Origin: JASMTM01 sp046483075
GTDB taxonomy: Bacteria; Thermotogota; Thermotogae; Petrotogales; Kosmotogaceae
Direction of reading: 5' to 3'
DNA: 64,000 nucleotides
NCBI GenBank assembly: GCA_046483075.1
Contig: JAWODV010000039.1
Span: 62,001 to 126,000, forward strand
This document shows positions 8,915-16,584 of this stretch, piece by piece. Position 1 is the stretch's first letter, and each line of letters starts with the position of its first letter. The position numbers and the translations under genes were made by a program. The notes beneath the pieces were generated by a model. That model had not been told where the DNA came from. It made no database searches and saw only the letters and a program-made list of their open reading frames with translations.

Positions 8915-9588
8915 CTTATTCTCTCCCTTGATGAAAAACCGGGAATTTCCAATCTTTTTTCAAGACGTCCGATTCCTCGATTTACAACCAATGTTATGAA
9001 AAGATATATTCCTGCAACCGTAAGATAGATAAGCATAGGTTCATATTGTGTGGAGATTATATATCGACCCTGACGTAGTAGCTCTGTTACTCCCAAAGCA
9101 TATGCAAATGAAGAATCTTTAAGGACAATTGTAAATTCATTAGTCCATGGAGGTAAAACCACTCTAAAAGCCTGTGGAAGAACTACATACCTGAAACCCT
9201 CAAAACTTGTCATACCCAGTGATCTGGCTGCCCTCATCTGAGTTGTACTGACTGACTGTATAGCCCCTCGGAAAATCTGTGATTGATAAGCAGAACTTCT
9301 TATACCTAGTCCAATAAAACAGGCTACAAAGGGTGAAAAACGTATCCCTGCTTCAGGAAAACCGTAGAATATTAAAAATAATATTACCAGTCCGGGGATA
9401 CTTCTCACTACTCTTTCATAACCACCTATAAGGCTTCTAATTAACTTATTACCATACACCTGACCAAAAGAAAAGGGGAGGGCTATAATAAGCCCCAACC
9501 CCAAAGAAAGGAATGTTATTTTTAATGTCACCCATGTTCCAGCCAAAAGTGCTGGAAACGAATTTACAATAATCTCAAATTTTTCGAT
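8911..9588 (-). CDS. amino-acid ABC transporter permease with an abnormal 5' end
   Basis: Second permease of the importer. The core reads GTWVTLKITFLSLGLGL, with the EAA loop AARSLGMTSFEGFRYVVLPQAFR, so the fold is complete. The only conventional start in frame is a TTG at 9546 with no SD, and it would cut off the usual 15-20 residue lead. In-frame coding continues upstream to about 9600 (IEKFEIIVNSFPALL). Two explanations fit. One is an ATC start at 9588. The other is an ATG at 9593, which sits 5 bases after AAGGGA but is out of frame by one base and would be rescued by one extra A in the A5 run that follows. I give coordinates from the ATC. The gene lies 34 bases after the binding-protein stop. 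Confidence 0.88.
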   Translation of the reverse strand: MEKFEIIVNSFPALLAGTWVTLKITFLSLGLGLIIALPFSFGQVYGNKLIRSLIGGYERVVRSIPGLVILFLIFYGFPEAGIRFSPFVACFIGLGIRSSAYQSQIFRGAIQSVSTTQMRAARSLGMTSFEGFRYVVLPQAFRVVLPPWTNEFTIVLKDSSFAYALGVTELLRQGRYIISTQYEPMLIYLTVAGIYLFITLVVNRGIGRLEKRLEIPGFSSRERIR

Positions 9589-9622
9589 AGCATTAACTTC
9601 CCTTCGTTTTTATTAATTCGTA

Positions 9623-10348
9623 TTACTTAAAGTATATACCGATAAGCTCATCCATTTTGCCTGATTCATTAACTTTCTCCAACCCTTCATTCAATTTCTT
9701 AAGTAATTCTGTATTTCCCTGTCTTACTGCTATTCCGTATTCTTCATATGTTTTGATAATACCAACAATTTTTACCGGTCTAATCTTTGCATATCTTTCT
9801 GCAACCGGTGAATCCAGCACTACTGCATCTACATTTCCATTCACAAGGTCTGTCATTGCCAGAACGAAAGTTTCATACCTTTTAAACTGTCCTGTTAGTA
9901 TGTCTGTGTTCACTAAATTTTCTTCAACCCAGATATCTCCTGTGGTTCCTGTTTGTGCTCCAATTCTATTATTCCCAAATATTACAGTCAGGTTTTTCTC
10001 AGAATCTTCCTTAATTGCAACACTCTGATCTGCTGTCCAATAAGGATCTGTGAAATCTACTGCCTTTTCTCGTTCTTCTGTAATTGTCATCCCTGCAATT
10101 ACAATGTCAAGATTCCCTGTCATCAATGCAGCTATAAGGGAATCGAAACTCATGTCAACTATTTCTATTTCTAAATCCATCTCGTCTGCTATAGCCCTTA
10201 TGAGATCCATATCAAATCCAACGTATTTTCCATCTTCAACATATTCAAACGGTGGAAAATCAGCACTAGTACCTACTCTGTAAGTTTTAGCAAAACCAAA
10301 ACTGATTGACACCAAAATTACTAGAGCTACAACCAATAATTTCTTCAT
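9623..10348 (-). CDS. periplasmic amino-acid-binding protein of the ABC importer
   Basis: Extracytoplasmic solute-binding protein (family 3) of 241 residues. A signal peptide (MKKLLVVALVILVSISFGFA) is followed by the mature start KTYRVGTSADFPPFEY, characteristic of family 3. Later motifs GYEF-like VGFDMDLIRAIADEM, DIVIAGMTITEERE and the hinge segment around GTTGDIWVEENL are also typical. There is no lipobox Cys, so it should be freely soluble between the membrane and the toga. First gene of the operon ending in hutH, with SD GGAGGTG. Histidine is the inferred ligand, and other polar amino acids are possible. Confidence 0.93.
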   Translation of the reverse strand: MKKLLVVALVILVSISFGFAKTYRVGTSADFPPFEYVEDGKYVGFDMDLIRAIADEMDLEIEIVDMSFDSLIAALMTGNLDIVIAGMTITEEREKAVDFTDPYWTADQSVAIKEDSEKNLTVIFGNNRIGAQTGTTGDIWVEENLVNTDILTGQFKRYETFVLAMTDLVNGNVDAVVLDSPVAERYAKIRPVKIVGIIKTYEEYGIAVRQGNTELLKKLNEGLEKVNESGKMDELIGIYFK

Positions 10349-10414
10349 ATTTTCACCTCCGTTTTTGTCTGAAAGTAACCCATAACATCTATATAATCAT
10401 TAGTTACTATTCTT

Positions 10415-10442
10415 ATTATACTAAATGCAACACTTTAAACAA
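10415..10442 (-). promoter_or_regulatory. promoter of the ABC importer-hutH operon
   Basis: On the minus strand TTGTTT (-35, at 10442-10437), a 16-base spacer and a perfect TATAAT (-10, at 10420-10415) lie upstream of the binding-protein gene. Confidence 0.55.
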
Positions 10443-10474
10443 AAAAAGCTGATATATTTCAAAGGGTGATGTGT

Positions 10475-11545
10475 ATGAAAGTTGGTATAGCATTGAGCGG
10501 AGGGGTCGATAGCGCTTCTGCAGCTATAGACCTGATTCAGAAAGGTTATGATGTTACAGCCTATCATATGAAAACAGTTCCAGAAGAAACATTCAAAATC
10601 ATTTCTGAAAAAACCAAAGTATGTTGCAGCCCGTCAGATACTCTTGATGCGATGAAAATAGCTGATATTCTCGGGATAAGGCTTAACATAATAGATATTC
10701 GGGATTTTTTCAAAAAAAAGATTGTAGATTATTTTGTTAAAGAATATTTATCAGGTCGTACTCCCAACCCCTGTGTAGTTTGTAACAATGTTGTGAAATT
10801 TGGTAGGTTAATGGATATTGCTCTTGGCGATGGCATGGAAAAATTTTCAAGTGGCCATTACGCTAAAATAACAAACACAGAGGATTTTGGTTACCTTATC
10901 TCAAAAGGACAATCAAATCAAAAGGACCAAAGCTACTTTCTTTCAAGAATAGAAAAACATAAACTGGAAAGAATAATCTTTCCAAATGGAAATAAAACAA
11001 AGCAAGAAATAAGAACCATTGCTGCCCAACTTAAACTTCCTGTACACAAGAAAAAAGAAAGTCAGGAAATCTGTTTTATTCCAGACAATAACTACAGACG
11101 TTTTTTGAAAGATAAAGGAGTTAAGCCAAAAACAGGAAAAATAGTTGATGAAGATGGCAAAATACTTGGTACTCATAAAGGGTTGTCTTTTTATACTATT
11201 GGACAAAGAAAAGGACTTGGAATAACCTCTAAAGAAAAACTTTATGTAATAGATTCTGATTATGAAAATAACCTGATTGTAGTGGGCCCAAAGGAAAAAA
11301 CAATGAAAGCGCACTTCACAATAAAAAATGAAAACTGGTTTGTGAATGAACCACAAAAACTTGAATTGAAATGTATGATAAGAAGCTCAATGAATCCCGT
11401 GCCTTGTAGAATTAGAGAGCTTAGTAAAGAGACAGAAATCATTTTTGAAAAACCTGTATCTGCAATTACTCCAGGACAGCTGGCAGTGCTTTACCATAAA
11501 GATTACGTCATCGGAAGTGGCTTTATCTCCAGAGCAATCGAATAA
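10475..11545 (+). CDS. mnmA: tRNA-specific 2-thiouridylase MnmA
   Basis: Thiolates U34 of tRNA-Lys, tRNA-Glu and tRNA-Gln using ATP and a persulfide sulfur. The protein has 356 residues. The PP-loop SGGVDS is at the N-terminus, a catalytic Cys is in GRTPNPCVVCN, SSGHYAKI follows, and the second conserved Cys is in KKESQEICFIPD. YTIGQRKGLG and GQLAVLY mark the C-terminal domains. I favour the ATG at 10475 (SD AAGGGTG). GTG at 10466 and ATG at 10469 are in frame but too close to the SD. It is transcribed away from the ABC operon. Confidence 0.95.
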   Translation: MKVGIALSGGVDSASAAIDLIQKGYDVTAYHMKTVPEETFKIISEKTKVCCSPSDTLDAMKIADILGIRLNIIDIRDFFKKKIVDYFVKEYLSGRTPNPCVVCNNVVKFGRLMDIALGDGMEKFSSGHYAKITNTEDFGYLISKGQSNQKDQSYFLSRIEKHKLERIIFPNGNKTKQEIRTIAAQLKLPVHKKKESQEICFIPDNNYRRFLKDKGVKPKTGKIVDEDGKILGTHKGLSFYTIGQRKGLGITSKEKLYVIDSDYENNLIVVGPKEKTMKAHFTIKNENWFVNEPQKLELKCMIRSSMNPVPCRIRELSKETEIIFEKPVSAITPGQLAVLYHKDYVIGSGFISRAIE

Positions 11546-11574
11546 TTGTAAGCAGGTACTAACTGTGATAAAAT
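11546..11574 (+). promoter_or_regulatory. promoter of tRNA-Pro
   Basis: TTGTAA (11546-11551), 17 bases, TAAAAT (11569-11574). Transcription would begin just before the tRNA at 11584. Confidence 0.6.
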
Positions 11575-11583
11575 CATTGAAGC

Positions 11584-11659
11584 CAGGGGATAGTTCAGCT
11601 GGAAGAACGCTGGTTTCGGGAATCAGAGGTCCGGGGTTCAAATCCCCGTCCCCTGACCA
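11584..11659 (+). tRNA. tRNA-Pro (anticodon CGG)
   Basis: 76 bases with encoded CCA. The acceptor stem CAGGGGA pairs with TCCCCTG. The anticodon stem CTGGT/ATCAG encloses loop TTCGGGA, anticodon CGG, reading CCG. The T arm is CCGGGGTTCAAATCCCCG. Confidence 0.97.
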
Positions 11660-11663
11660 TACG

Positions 11664-11698
11664 ACCTCACGATCTTTATCGTGAGGTTTTTCTTTTTT
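11664..11698 (+). terminator. intrinsic terminator after tRNA-Pro
   Basis: Perfect 10-bp stem ACCTCACGAT/ATCGTGAGGT with loop CTTT, followed by a T-rich tail. Confidence 0.92.
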
Positions 11699-11724
11699 GT
11701 TAACAATTTTCAGGTGCAATCTTT

Positions 11725-11753
11725 TTGATACTTCATTGAGAGCGAAATTTAAA
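11725..11753 (+). promoter_or_regulatory. possible promoter of the first tandem lipoprotein gene
   Basis: TTGATA (11725-11730), 17 bases, TTTAAA (11748-11753). The start codon is about 80 bases downstream, leaving an untranslated leader with no obvious structure. Confidence 0.3.
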
Positions 11754-11836
11754 ATCAGTCTCTATTTATCGCTTATATTATTAAGGGTAAAAGGACTATC
11801 ATTTAATTAACCTGAACAAAATTTGGAGGGATAATT

Positions 11837-12670
11837 ATGAAAAAGTTTTTTATTGCTACTATTTTGGTAGCCATTATTTTAAGTTTTGTTTCTTGCGCAC
11901 CCACATTAAAACTATTAGGGAAACGAATACTCATTGATAATACCCATAGCAACGAAGATAACTATGATGGGTATGACAAAGAGAATTTCTTTGGTACTTT
12001 GATAAGCACACTTGAGTCAGAGTATAATACAGTACATTTTACTTCAAACGCAGGGTTTGTTCCTGAAAAGTATGATATTCTCATTCTAGATGCCCCTTTC
12101 ACATCTTACACAACAACCGAAAAAAACAAAACTTATAACTTACTTCAAAGTGGTGGTACCCTTGTTGCTTTAGGAGAATATTACAGTTACTGGAATAGAA
12201 CTTACTTGAATAATATGCTTGACTATTTAGGGGTCGATATTCGTTTTGAAGCAAATCAAATTTTTGATACAACTAATCATTATCAAAATACTGTTTGGCC
12301 AATAATCAGCGAATTCTACAATCATCCTACAACAGAGTCCCTCAATTCCATTGTTCTTTTTGGAGCATCCAGTCTCAATGTATATGGCACTGCACAAGTA
12401 GTCGCTGAATCATCAACAGTAAGTGTAACAGAAACATTTAGAACTCAAAATATGAAATCTGCAGCTACATTATCTGTTGAAGACTTTGTAATGGAACCAC
12501 AAGTAACAATAGCTGTACCTATAATAGCAGTTGATAGTATAGGTACAGGAAAGGTAATAGCAATACCTGATGTAAACATTTTTGGAGATGATGTGTTCGG
12601 TTATATAAGCAAAGATTTCATTGAAGTTCATGACAATATGCAGCTCTTGATGAATATAATCTACTGGTAA
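11837..12670 (+). CDS. lipoprotein with GATase-like (GIFT/DUF4350-type) fold, copy 1
   Basis: Uncharacterised 277-residue protein. A signal peptide ends in the lipobox LSFVSC with the acylated Cys at about residue 20, so it should be anchored at the outer face of a membrane. The mature part starts RILIDNTHSNEDNYDGY, then alternates short beta strands and helices (YDILILDAPF, SGGTLVALGEYY, LNNMLDYLGVDI, GTGKVIAIPDVN). This pattern resembles the GIFT/DUF4350 branch of the class I amidotransferase-like fold, but there is no nucleophile Cys, so a binding role is more likely than catalysis. The assignment is fold-level inference only. It is a paralogue of the next gene, has its own terminator, and shares the SD GGAGGGATAATT with it. 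Confidence 0.75.
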   Translation: MKKFFIATILVAIILSFVSCAPTLKLLGKRILIDNTHSNEDNYDGYDKENFFGTLISTLESEYNTVHFTSNAGFVPEKYDILILDAPFTSYTTTEKNKTYNLLQSGGTLVALGEYYSYWNRTYLNNMLDYLGVDIRFEANQIFDTTNHYQNTVWPIISEFYNHPTTESLNSIVLFGASSLNVYGTAQVVAESSTVSVTETFRTQNMKSAATLSVEDFVMEPQVTIAVPIIAVDSIGTGKVIAIPDVNIFGDDVFGYISKDFIEVHDNMQLLMNIIYW

Positions 12671-12687
12671 TATCTGCTTTATATAAA

Positions 12688-12714
12688 AACCAGGGTTCTT
12701 ACCCTGGTTTTTTT
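12688..12714 (+). terminator. intrinsic terminator after lipoprotein copy 1
   Basis: Perfect 9-bp stem AACCAGGGT/ACCCTGGTT with loop TCTT, then seven T. It separates the two paralogues into independent transcription units. Confidence 0.92.
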
Positions 12715-12822
12715 AACGGTTTCAAGTAAAAAGGATTTTGCTTACAAGGGTAATTGGTACCATATTGTTACCATCGGGTAATGCTTAACTACTACATCAT
12801 GACTGTTTTTTGATTGATGAAG

Positions 12823-12851
12823 TATTATTATTGATTAACTTAATAATAATA
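12823..12851 (+). repeat. AT-rich perfect inverted repeat in the leader of lipoprotein copy 2
   Basis: TATTATTATT (12823-12832) and AATAATAATA (12842-12851) are exact inverted repeats around a 9-base spacer. The right arm abuts the SD AGGAGGG. It could be an operator or a weak 5' hairpin. No counterpart is present before copy 1. Confidence 0.6.
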
Positions 12852-12864
12852 AGGAGGGATAATT

Positions 12865-13692
12865 ATGAAAAAGTTTTTGATTTCTACTATTTTGGTTGCT
12901 GTGTTTTTGAGTTTAATTTCCTGTGCACCAACAATGCGTTTACTGGCAAGAAAGATTTTAATTGATGATACTCACTACAATGTAGCAAACTTTGATGGTT
13001 ATGGAAAAGACGTATTTTATGAAACGTTGATAGAAGAAATTGAAGCAGGATATCACACATTAAATTTTACATCAGATGTTGGTTTTGTACCTGATGGATA
13101 TGATGTACTTATACTACCTGCTCCTTTTAATTCATACCTGGCTTCTGAGAGAAATAAAATTGATAATTTTCTTGTCAATGGTGGAACACTTGTTGCAATG
13201 GGAGAATATGGAGGCTTTACAAATAATGTTCCTCTAAATACTTTATTGACTTCTCTGGGAGTTGATATCCAGTTTATGTCCAACACTATTAATGACAATA
13301 CCAATTACTACAATTACAATACCAATCCAATAATTAGTGAATTTTTGGATCATCCAACAACCAGATTTCTTGATTCCATAGTACTTTTTACAGCATGCAG
13401 CCTTGATGTTTTTGGTAACGCCAGTGTTGTTGCAGAATCAACAACATTATCAGCACCCGAAACGTTTTTAGAAGAAAATTTGGGATCTGCAGTTCCCTCA
13501 TTTACTCAAGATCTGTTAATTGAACCACAAGTCATAATTGCAGTCCCGATAGTAGCAGTCGATAATGTTGGAACGGGTAAAGTAATTGCAATACCAGATA
13601 CTAATCTTTTTGGTAACAATGTGGATGATGGAACACCTTATATCGACGTTCATGACAATTTTCAGTTTTTTTACAACATACTTTTCTGGTAA
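12865..13692 (+). CDS. lipoprotein with GATase-like (GIFT/DUF4350-type) fold, copy 2
   Basis: 275-residue paralogue of the preceding gene, aligning along its whole length with roughly half the positions identical by eye. The lipobox is LSLISC, again with Cys near residue 20. Conserved blocks are KILIDDTHYNVANFDGYG, FTSDVGFVPDGYDVLIL, NGGTLVAMGEYGG, NPIISEFLDHPTT and VGTGKVIAIPDTNLFG, and both end in an aromatic IxxFW/IIYW tail. No catalytic Cys is seen. The function is unknown. The near-identical SD region and signal peptide point to a tandem duplication whose mature parts have since diverged. Confidence 0.75.
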   Translation: MKKFLISTILVAVFLSLISCAPTMRLLARKILIDDTHYNVANFDGYGKDVFYETLIEEIEAGYHTLNFTSDVGFVPDGYDVLILPAPFNSYLASERNKIDNFLVNGGTLVAMGEYGGFTNNVPLNTLLTSLGVDIQFMSNTINDNTNYYNYNTNPIISEFLDHPTTRFLDSIVLFTACSLDVFGNASVVAESTTLSAPETFLEENLGSAVPSFTQDLLIEPQVIIAVPIVAVDNVGTGKVIAIPDTNLFGNNVDDGTPYIDVHDNFQFFYNILFW

Positions 13693-13712
13693 AGCAAATT
13701 TTAAGTTATAAA

Positions 13713-13738
13713 GCCGGGAGTGATCCCGGCTTTTTTTT
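13713..13738 (+). terminator. intrinsic terminator after lipoprotein copy 2
   Basis: 7-bp stem GCCGGGA/TCCCGGC with loop GTGA and an eight-T tail. Confidence 0.93.
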
Positions 13739-13824
13739 GCCTATTAAACTCAAAGCAAATTATTAACTGAAAATAAGTGGTAACATTGGATTAGACTGAA
13801 ATAAAATTTCTGAGGAGGCAAATT

Positions 13825-14163
13825 ATGACAAAAGAAAATGAGAACCTTAATAATCTAAATGAGGAGGAGCTTGAGTTTTTCTCTATAACCGATGAAAACG
13901 ATGAAGAACAAGATTTTGCACTCATAACTGAATTTGAAACAGGGGGGAAAAGCTATTGGATATGCCAGGAGGCAAATTTCAAAGATGATAACAAGGTAGA
14001 ACTCAATGAAGATGCTTATGTTGCCTTCAGAGTTGAAAGAGATGAAGAGGGAAACGCATATCTTGATTCTCTTGATGATGAAGAATTTGACCATCTTAAA
14101 AAAGAATGGCAAAAATACGTTGACAATCTTGAAGAAGAAGACGTTGAAGACGTTAATGAATAA
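13825..14163 (+). CDS. DUF1292 family acidic protein
   Basis: Small, very acidic protein of 112 residues. The core EFFSITDENDEEQDFALI, then a FETGGKSYWIC strand and YVAFRVERDEEGNAYLDSLD, matches the DUF1292 (YrzB-like) pattern of a small beta domain with an acidic tail (residues about 92-112, rich in E and D). The molecular function of this family is not established. SD GAGGAGG. It leads a seven-gene plus-strand run that continues with the nucleosidase and HIT genes. Confidence 0.75.
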   Translation: MTKENENLNNLNEEELEFFSITDENDEEQDFALITEFETGGKSYWICQEANFKDDNKVELNEDAYVAFRVERDEEGNAYLDSLDDEEFDHLKKEWQKYVDNLEEEDVEDVNE

Positions 14164-14239
14164 TTGAAGAGATATTATCTTTAGTACTCTCCTTTTTCTT
14201 AAAGTTGTATAATGGTTTACAGAGAAGGGAGTGAGGAAA

Positions 14240-14914
14240 ATGATCCTTTCAACAGGGGTTTTCCTGCCCGAAATAAAACCAATTATAGATGGCATGACGA
14301 CTTTAGAAACTGGTGAAATTCTTGGAAGAACTTATAATCGCGGTGTAATTGGACAAAATGAAATAGTTGCGACAAGTGGTTTTGTAGGTAAAGTTGAAAC
14401 TGCAGTAATTATCCAAAAATTTATTGACGTTTTTAATCCAAATCAGATAGTTTTTACATCAGGTGTTGGTGCTCTTGATGAGAATTTAGAACCGGGCACG
14501 ATAGTTGTTGGTACTGAATTCCAGCAGTACGATGTATTTCTGCCAATGCGCTCAGGTATGGTAAGCGTTAACACAGATGATACTCCTGCCATACAGCATC
14601 TCAAAGAACATGCCAAAAAAATTATATTTTGTAAGATAATATCTGGAGACAAGATTGTAATGAACAAAAAGGAAAGGGATTCTTTGCACAAACGGTTTAA
14701 CGCCCTCTGTCTTGATATGGACTCAGCTGTACTAGCCCGAGTTGCCTCAATGAATAACGTTGGATTCACTATAGTAAAAGTAGTACTAGATTATTGCGAT
14801 GAAAATAGCGAAAAAGACTTTAGCATAAATTTTGAAAAGTATGGACATTTACCAGCAGAGCTAATTACTGAACTGCTTAAAAAACATGTCCTGGACTTTA
14901 AAAAGAAAAAATAG
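14240..14914 (+). CDS. MTA/SAH nucleosidase-like protein (PNP/UDP phosphorylase superfamily)
   Basis: 224-residue member of the nucleoside phosphorylase fold, probably cleaving 5'-methylthioadenosine or S-adenosylhomocysteine to adenine and the thioribose. FTSGVGALDENLEPGTIVVG matches the IxxGxAGxxxxxLxxGDxVV block of the family, and LDMDSAVLARVASMNNVGF with KVVLDYCDE matches the C-terminal ribose/purine region with its Asp. The general acid Glu is likely in FLPEIKPI near residue 11. The usual MExxA motif reads MDSA here, an E-to-D change at a ribose-contacting position. I chose the ATG at 14240 (SD AAGGGAG). A GTG at 14231 is in frame. Confidence 0.68.
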   Translation: MILSTGVFLPEIKPIIDGMTTLETGEILGRTYNRGVIGQNEIVATSGFVGKVETAVIIQKFIDVFNPNQIVFTSGVGALDENLEPGTIVVGTEFQQYDVFLPMRSGMVSVNTDDTPAIQHLKEHAKKIIFCKIISGDKIVMNKKERDSLHKRFNALCLDMDSAVLARVASMNNVGFTIVKVVLDYCDENSEKDFSINFEKYGHLPAELITELLKKHVLDFKKKK

Positions 14915-14925
14915 GAGGGTGTACA

Positions 14926-15264
14926 ATGGCTTGCATTTTTTGTCGAATAGTCAGCGGAGTGGTAAATGCAGATATTGTAGAAGAAACAAATAATTTTATT
15001 GCCTTTCGTGATGTTAATCCAGTAGCGCCAACACATATACTGGTAGTCCCCAAACAACATATTGATGGTCCTTTGTCACTTCAGGCACTTGGCGGTGAAG
15101 CTTTGCAAGAAATGTTCCAGCTCATAGAAAAAATTGCAAAGAAAGAAAATATTCATAAATCTGGTTATAGATTGATATTAAATAATGGCAAGGATGCCGG
15201 ACAGGAAATAGAACATCTTCACTTTCATATCATTGGCGGCAGAAAAATGGGAAGGCTTGGTTGA
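14926..15264 (+). CDS. HIT family nucleotide hydrolase (HinT-like)
   Basis: 112-residue histidine-triad protein, probably hydrolysing nucleoside phosphoramidates or aminoacyl-AMP in the cytoplasm. The N-terminal ACIFCRIVSG is typical of bacterial HinT, with a CxxC that often binds zinc. The triad is HLHFHIIGG close to the C-terminus and DVNPVAPTHILVVPKQH is the usual core. SD GGAGGGTG. The start of the methyltransferase lies just after or overlaps its stop. Confidence 0.93.
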   Translation: MACIFCRIVSGVVNADIVEETNNFIAFRDVNPVAPTHILVVPKQHIDGPLSLQALGGEALQEMFQLIEKIAKKENIHKSGYRLILNNGKDAGQEIEHLHFHIIGGRKMGRLG

Positions 15265-15268
15265 TTTT

Positions 15269-15895
15269 TTGACAGAAAACAATCAGAAGAAAGGTAACTT
15301 TCAACACTATTACTCAAAAAATCCTACTTCACCATTTAAGAAAAAAATCGTTGAGTTGTATCTAGACAGCTGGATGAAGTTGACTTTCGTCACTTCTTCA
15401 GGTGTTTTTTCCTACTCAAGAATAGATCGTGCCAGTAAACTATTAATTGAAAATTGTGAAATTGATCCTGAGGGCTCTTTGCTTGATCTTGGTTGTGGTT
15501 ATGGTTTGATTGGAATTGCTATAAAAAAGAAATTCCCTGATATTGATCTTTATATGAGTGACATAAATGAGCGTGCATGTACACTGTCAAAGATTAATGC
15601 AAGGGACAACAATATTGAAGCAGTTATTCGAAACGGTAATCTTTATGAACCATGGAACGATAAAAAATTCAGTTCCATACTCACAAATCCTCCTTTTGCA
15701 GCAGGTAGGGATGTATGGGAGAAGGCGATTAGAGAATCTCCTGAACATCTCAATAAGGAAGGCAGACTGAATGTAGTAGCCTATCATAACAAAGGTGGTT
15801 CACGCATCGAAAAAATTATGGAATCAATTTTTACCAATGTAAGAACTCTTGTGAAATCAGGAGGAATTAGGGTTTATGTCTCCGTCAAACTCTGA
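15269..15895 (+). CDS. class I SAM-dependent methyltransferase (RsmC/RlmG-like)
   Basis: 208-residue methyltransferase. The N-terminal FQHYYSKNPTS, then KLTFVTSSGVFSYSRID, matches the small single-domain RsmC-like family that methylates rRNA guanines. Motif I is LLDLGCGYGLIGIA, an acidic SDIN loop follows, and the catalytic motif IV is LTNPPFAAG (NPPF, as in N2-guanine methyltransferases). The start is uncertain. TTG at 15269 leaves 11 residues before the family core. TTG at 15257 or 15233 would overlap HIT. The 3' end overlaps the next gene by 20 bases. The RNA target is inferred. Confidence 0.82.
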   Translation: MTENNQKKGNFQHYYSKNPTSPFKKKIVELYLDSWMKLTFVTSSGVFSYSRIDRASKLLIENCEIDPEGSLLDLGCGYGLIGIAIKKKFPDIDLYMSDINERACTLSKINARDNNIEAVIRNGNLYEPWNDKKFSSILTNPPFAAGRDVWEKAIRESPEHLNKEGRLNVVAYHNKGGSRIEKIMESIFTNVRTLVKSGGIRVYVSVKL

Positions 15896-16577
15896 AATCC
15901 TGGCAGAAATGAAAGATGTTCTTGTTCAAAAGAAAGGAAAAAGAATATTGGGGCCAATAAACATGGACATACATAAAGGTGAATACATTGGTATTATAGG
16001 AAGAAATGGCTCCGGAAAAACTACGCTTCTGAAATCTATCATGGGCATCACAAAAATTCAGAAAGGCCAAATTAATGTTTGCGAAAGCGGCTACGTCTTT
16101 CAAAATCCAGATAATCAAATAATTGGAAGCACAGTTTTTGAAGATATGAAATTTAGCGTGATGAATCTCGGTATGGCTCCCGAAGAAGAAGAGACTTATA
16201 CCAAAAAAGTCCTCAGTGAACATTCTCTTTATTCTTTGAAAGATCGTGACACTCTAACTCTTTCTGGTGGTCAAAAGCAGAAATTATCATTGGTTTCTGT
16301 AGTGGCAACAAGGCCAAAACTTTTATTACTGGACGAGCCATTCAGCATGCTCGATAGAATACAGCGTAATAACATACAAAGTTTAATTGATTCTTTAAAT
16401 ACAAGAGGGATTACTCTCGTTCTTGCCGGAATACAGTTGTACGATCTTATTCATTGCGATCGCATTATTTTACTTGAAAAGGGAGAATTAGTTTTTGATG
16501 GAAAAATGGGAGAAGTTGCTGAAAACATTGAACTGTTTAAAAAATGCGGCGTTCTAGTCCCTCAGTATATAAGGTAG
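15876..16577 (+). CDS. ECF-type/cobalt-type ABC transporter ATPase (EcfA-like), first copy
   Basis: 233-residue ATPase of an energy-coupling-factor vitamin or metal importer. Walker A is GRNGSGKTT, the Q-loop FQNPDNQIIGSTVFED is diagnostic of EcfA/CbiO proteins, the signature is LSGGQKQKL and Walker B is LLLLDEPFSML. The switch position reads LAGIQLYDL, so the usual switch His is absent in this copy. It pairs with the ATPase immediately downstream (7-base gap). No EcfT transmembrane gene lies beside the pair. Confidence 0.88.
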   Translation: MSPSNSEILAEMKDVLVQKKGKRILGPINMDIHKGEYIGIIGRNGSGKTTLLKSIMGITKIQKGQINVCESGYVFQNPDNQIIGSTVFEDMKFSVMNLGMAPEEEETYTKKVLSEHSLYSLKDRDTLTLSGGQKQKLSLVSVVATRPKLLLLDEPFSMLDRIQRNNIQSLIDSLNTRGITLVLAGIQLYDLIHCDRIILLEKGELVFDGKMGEVAENIELFKKCGVLVPQYIR

Positions 16578-16584
16578 GTTTATT

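Noticed and set aside
11387..11719. Minus-strand frame antisense to mnmA and tRNA-Pro
   Set aside because: The familiar GDLNPGPLIPETS-type sequence is a common false protein produced by reading a tRNA-Pro backwards.
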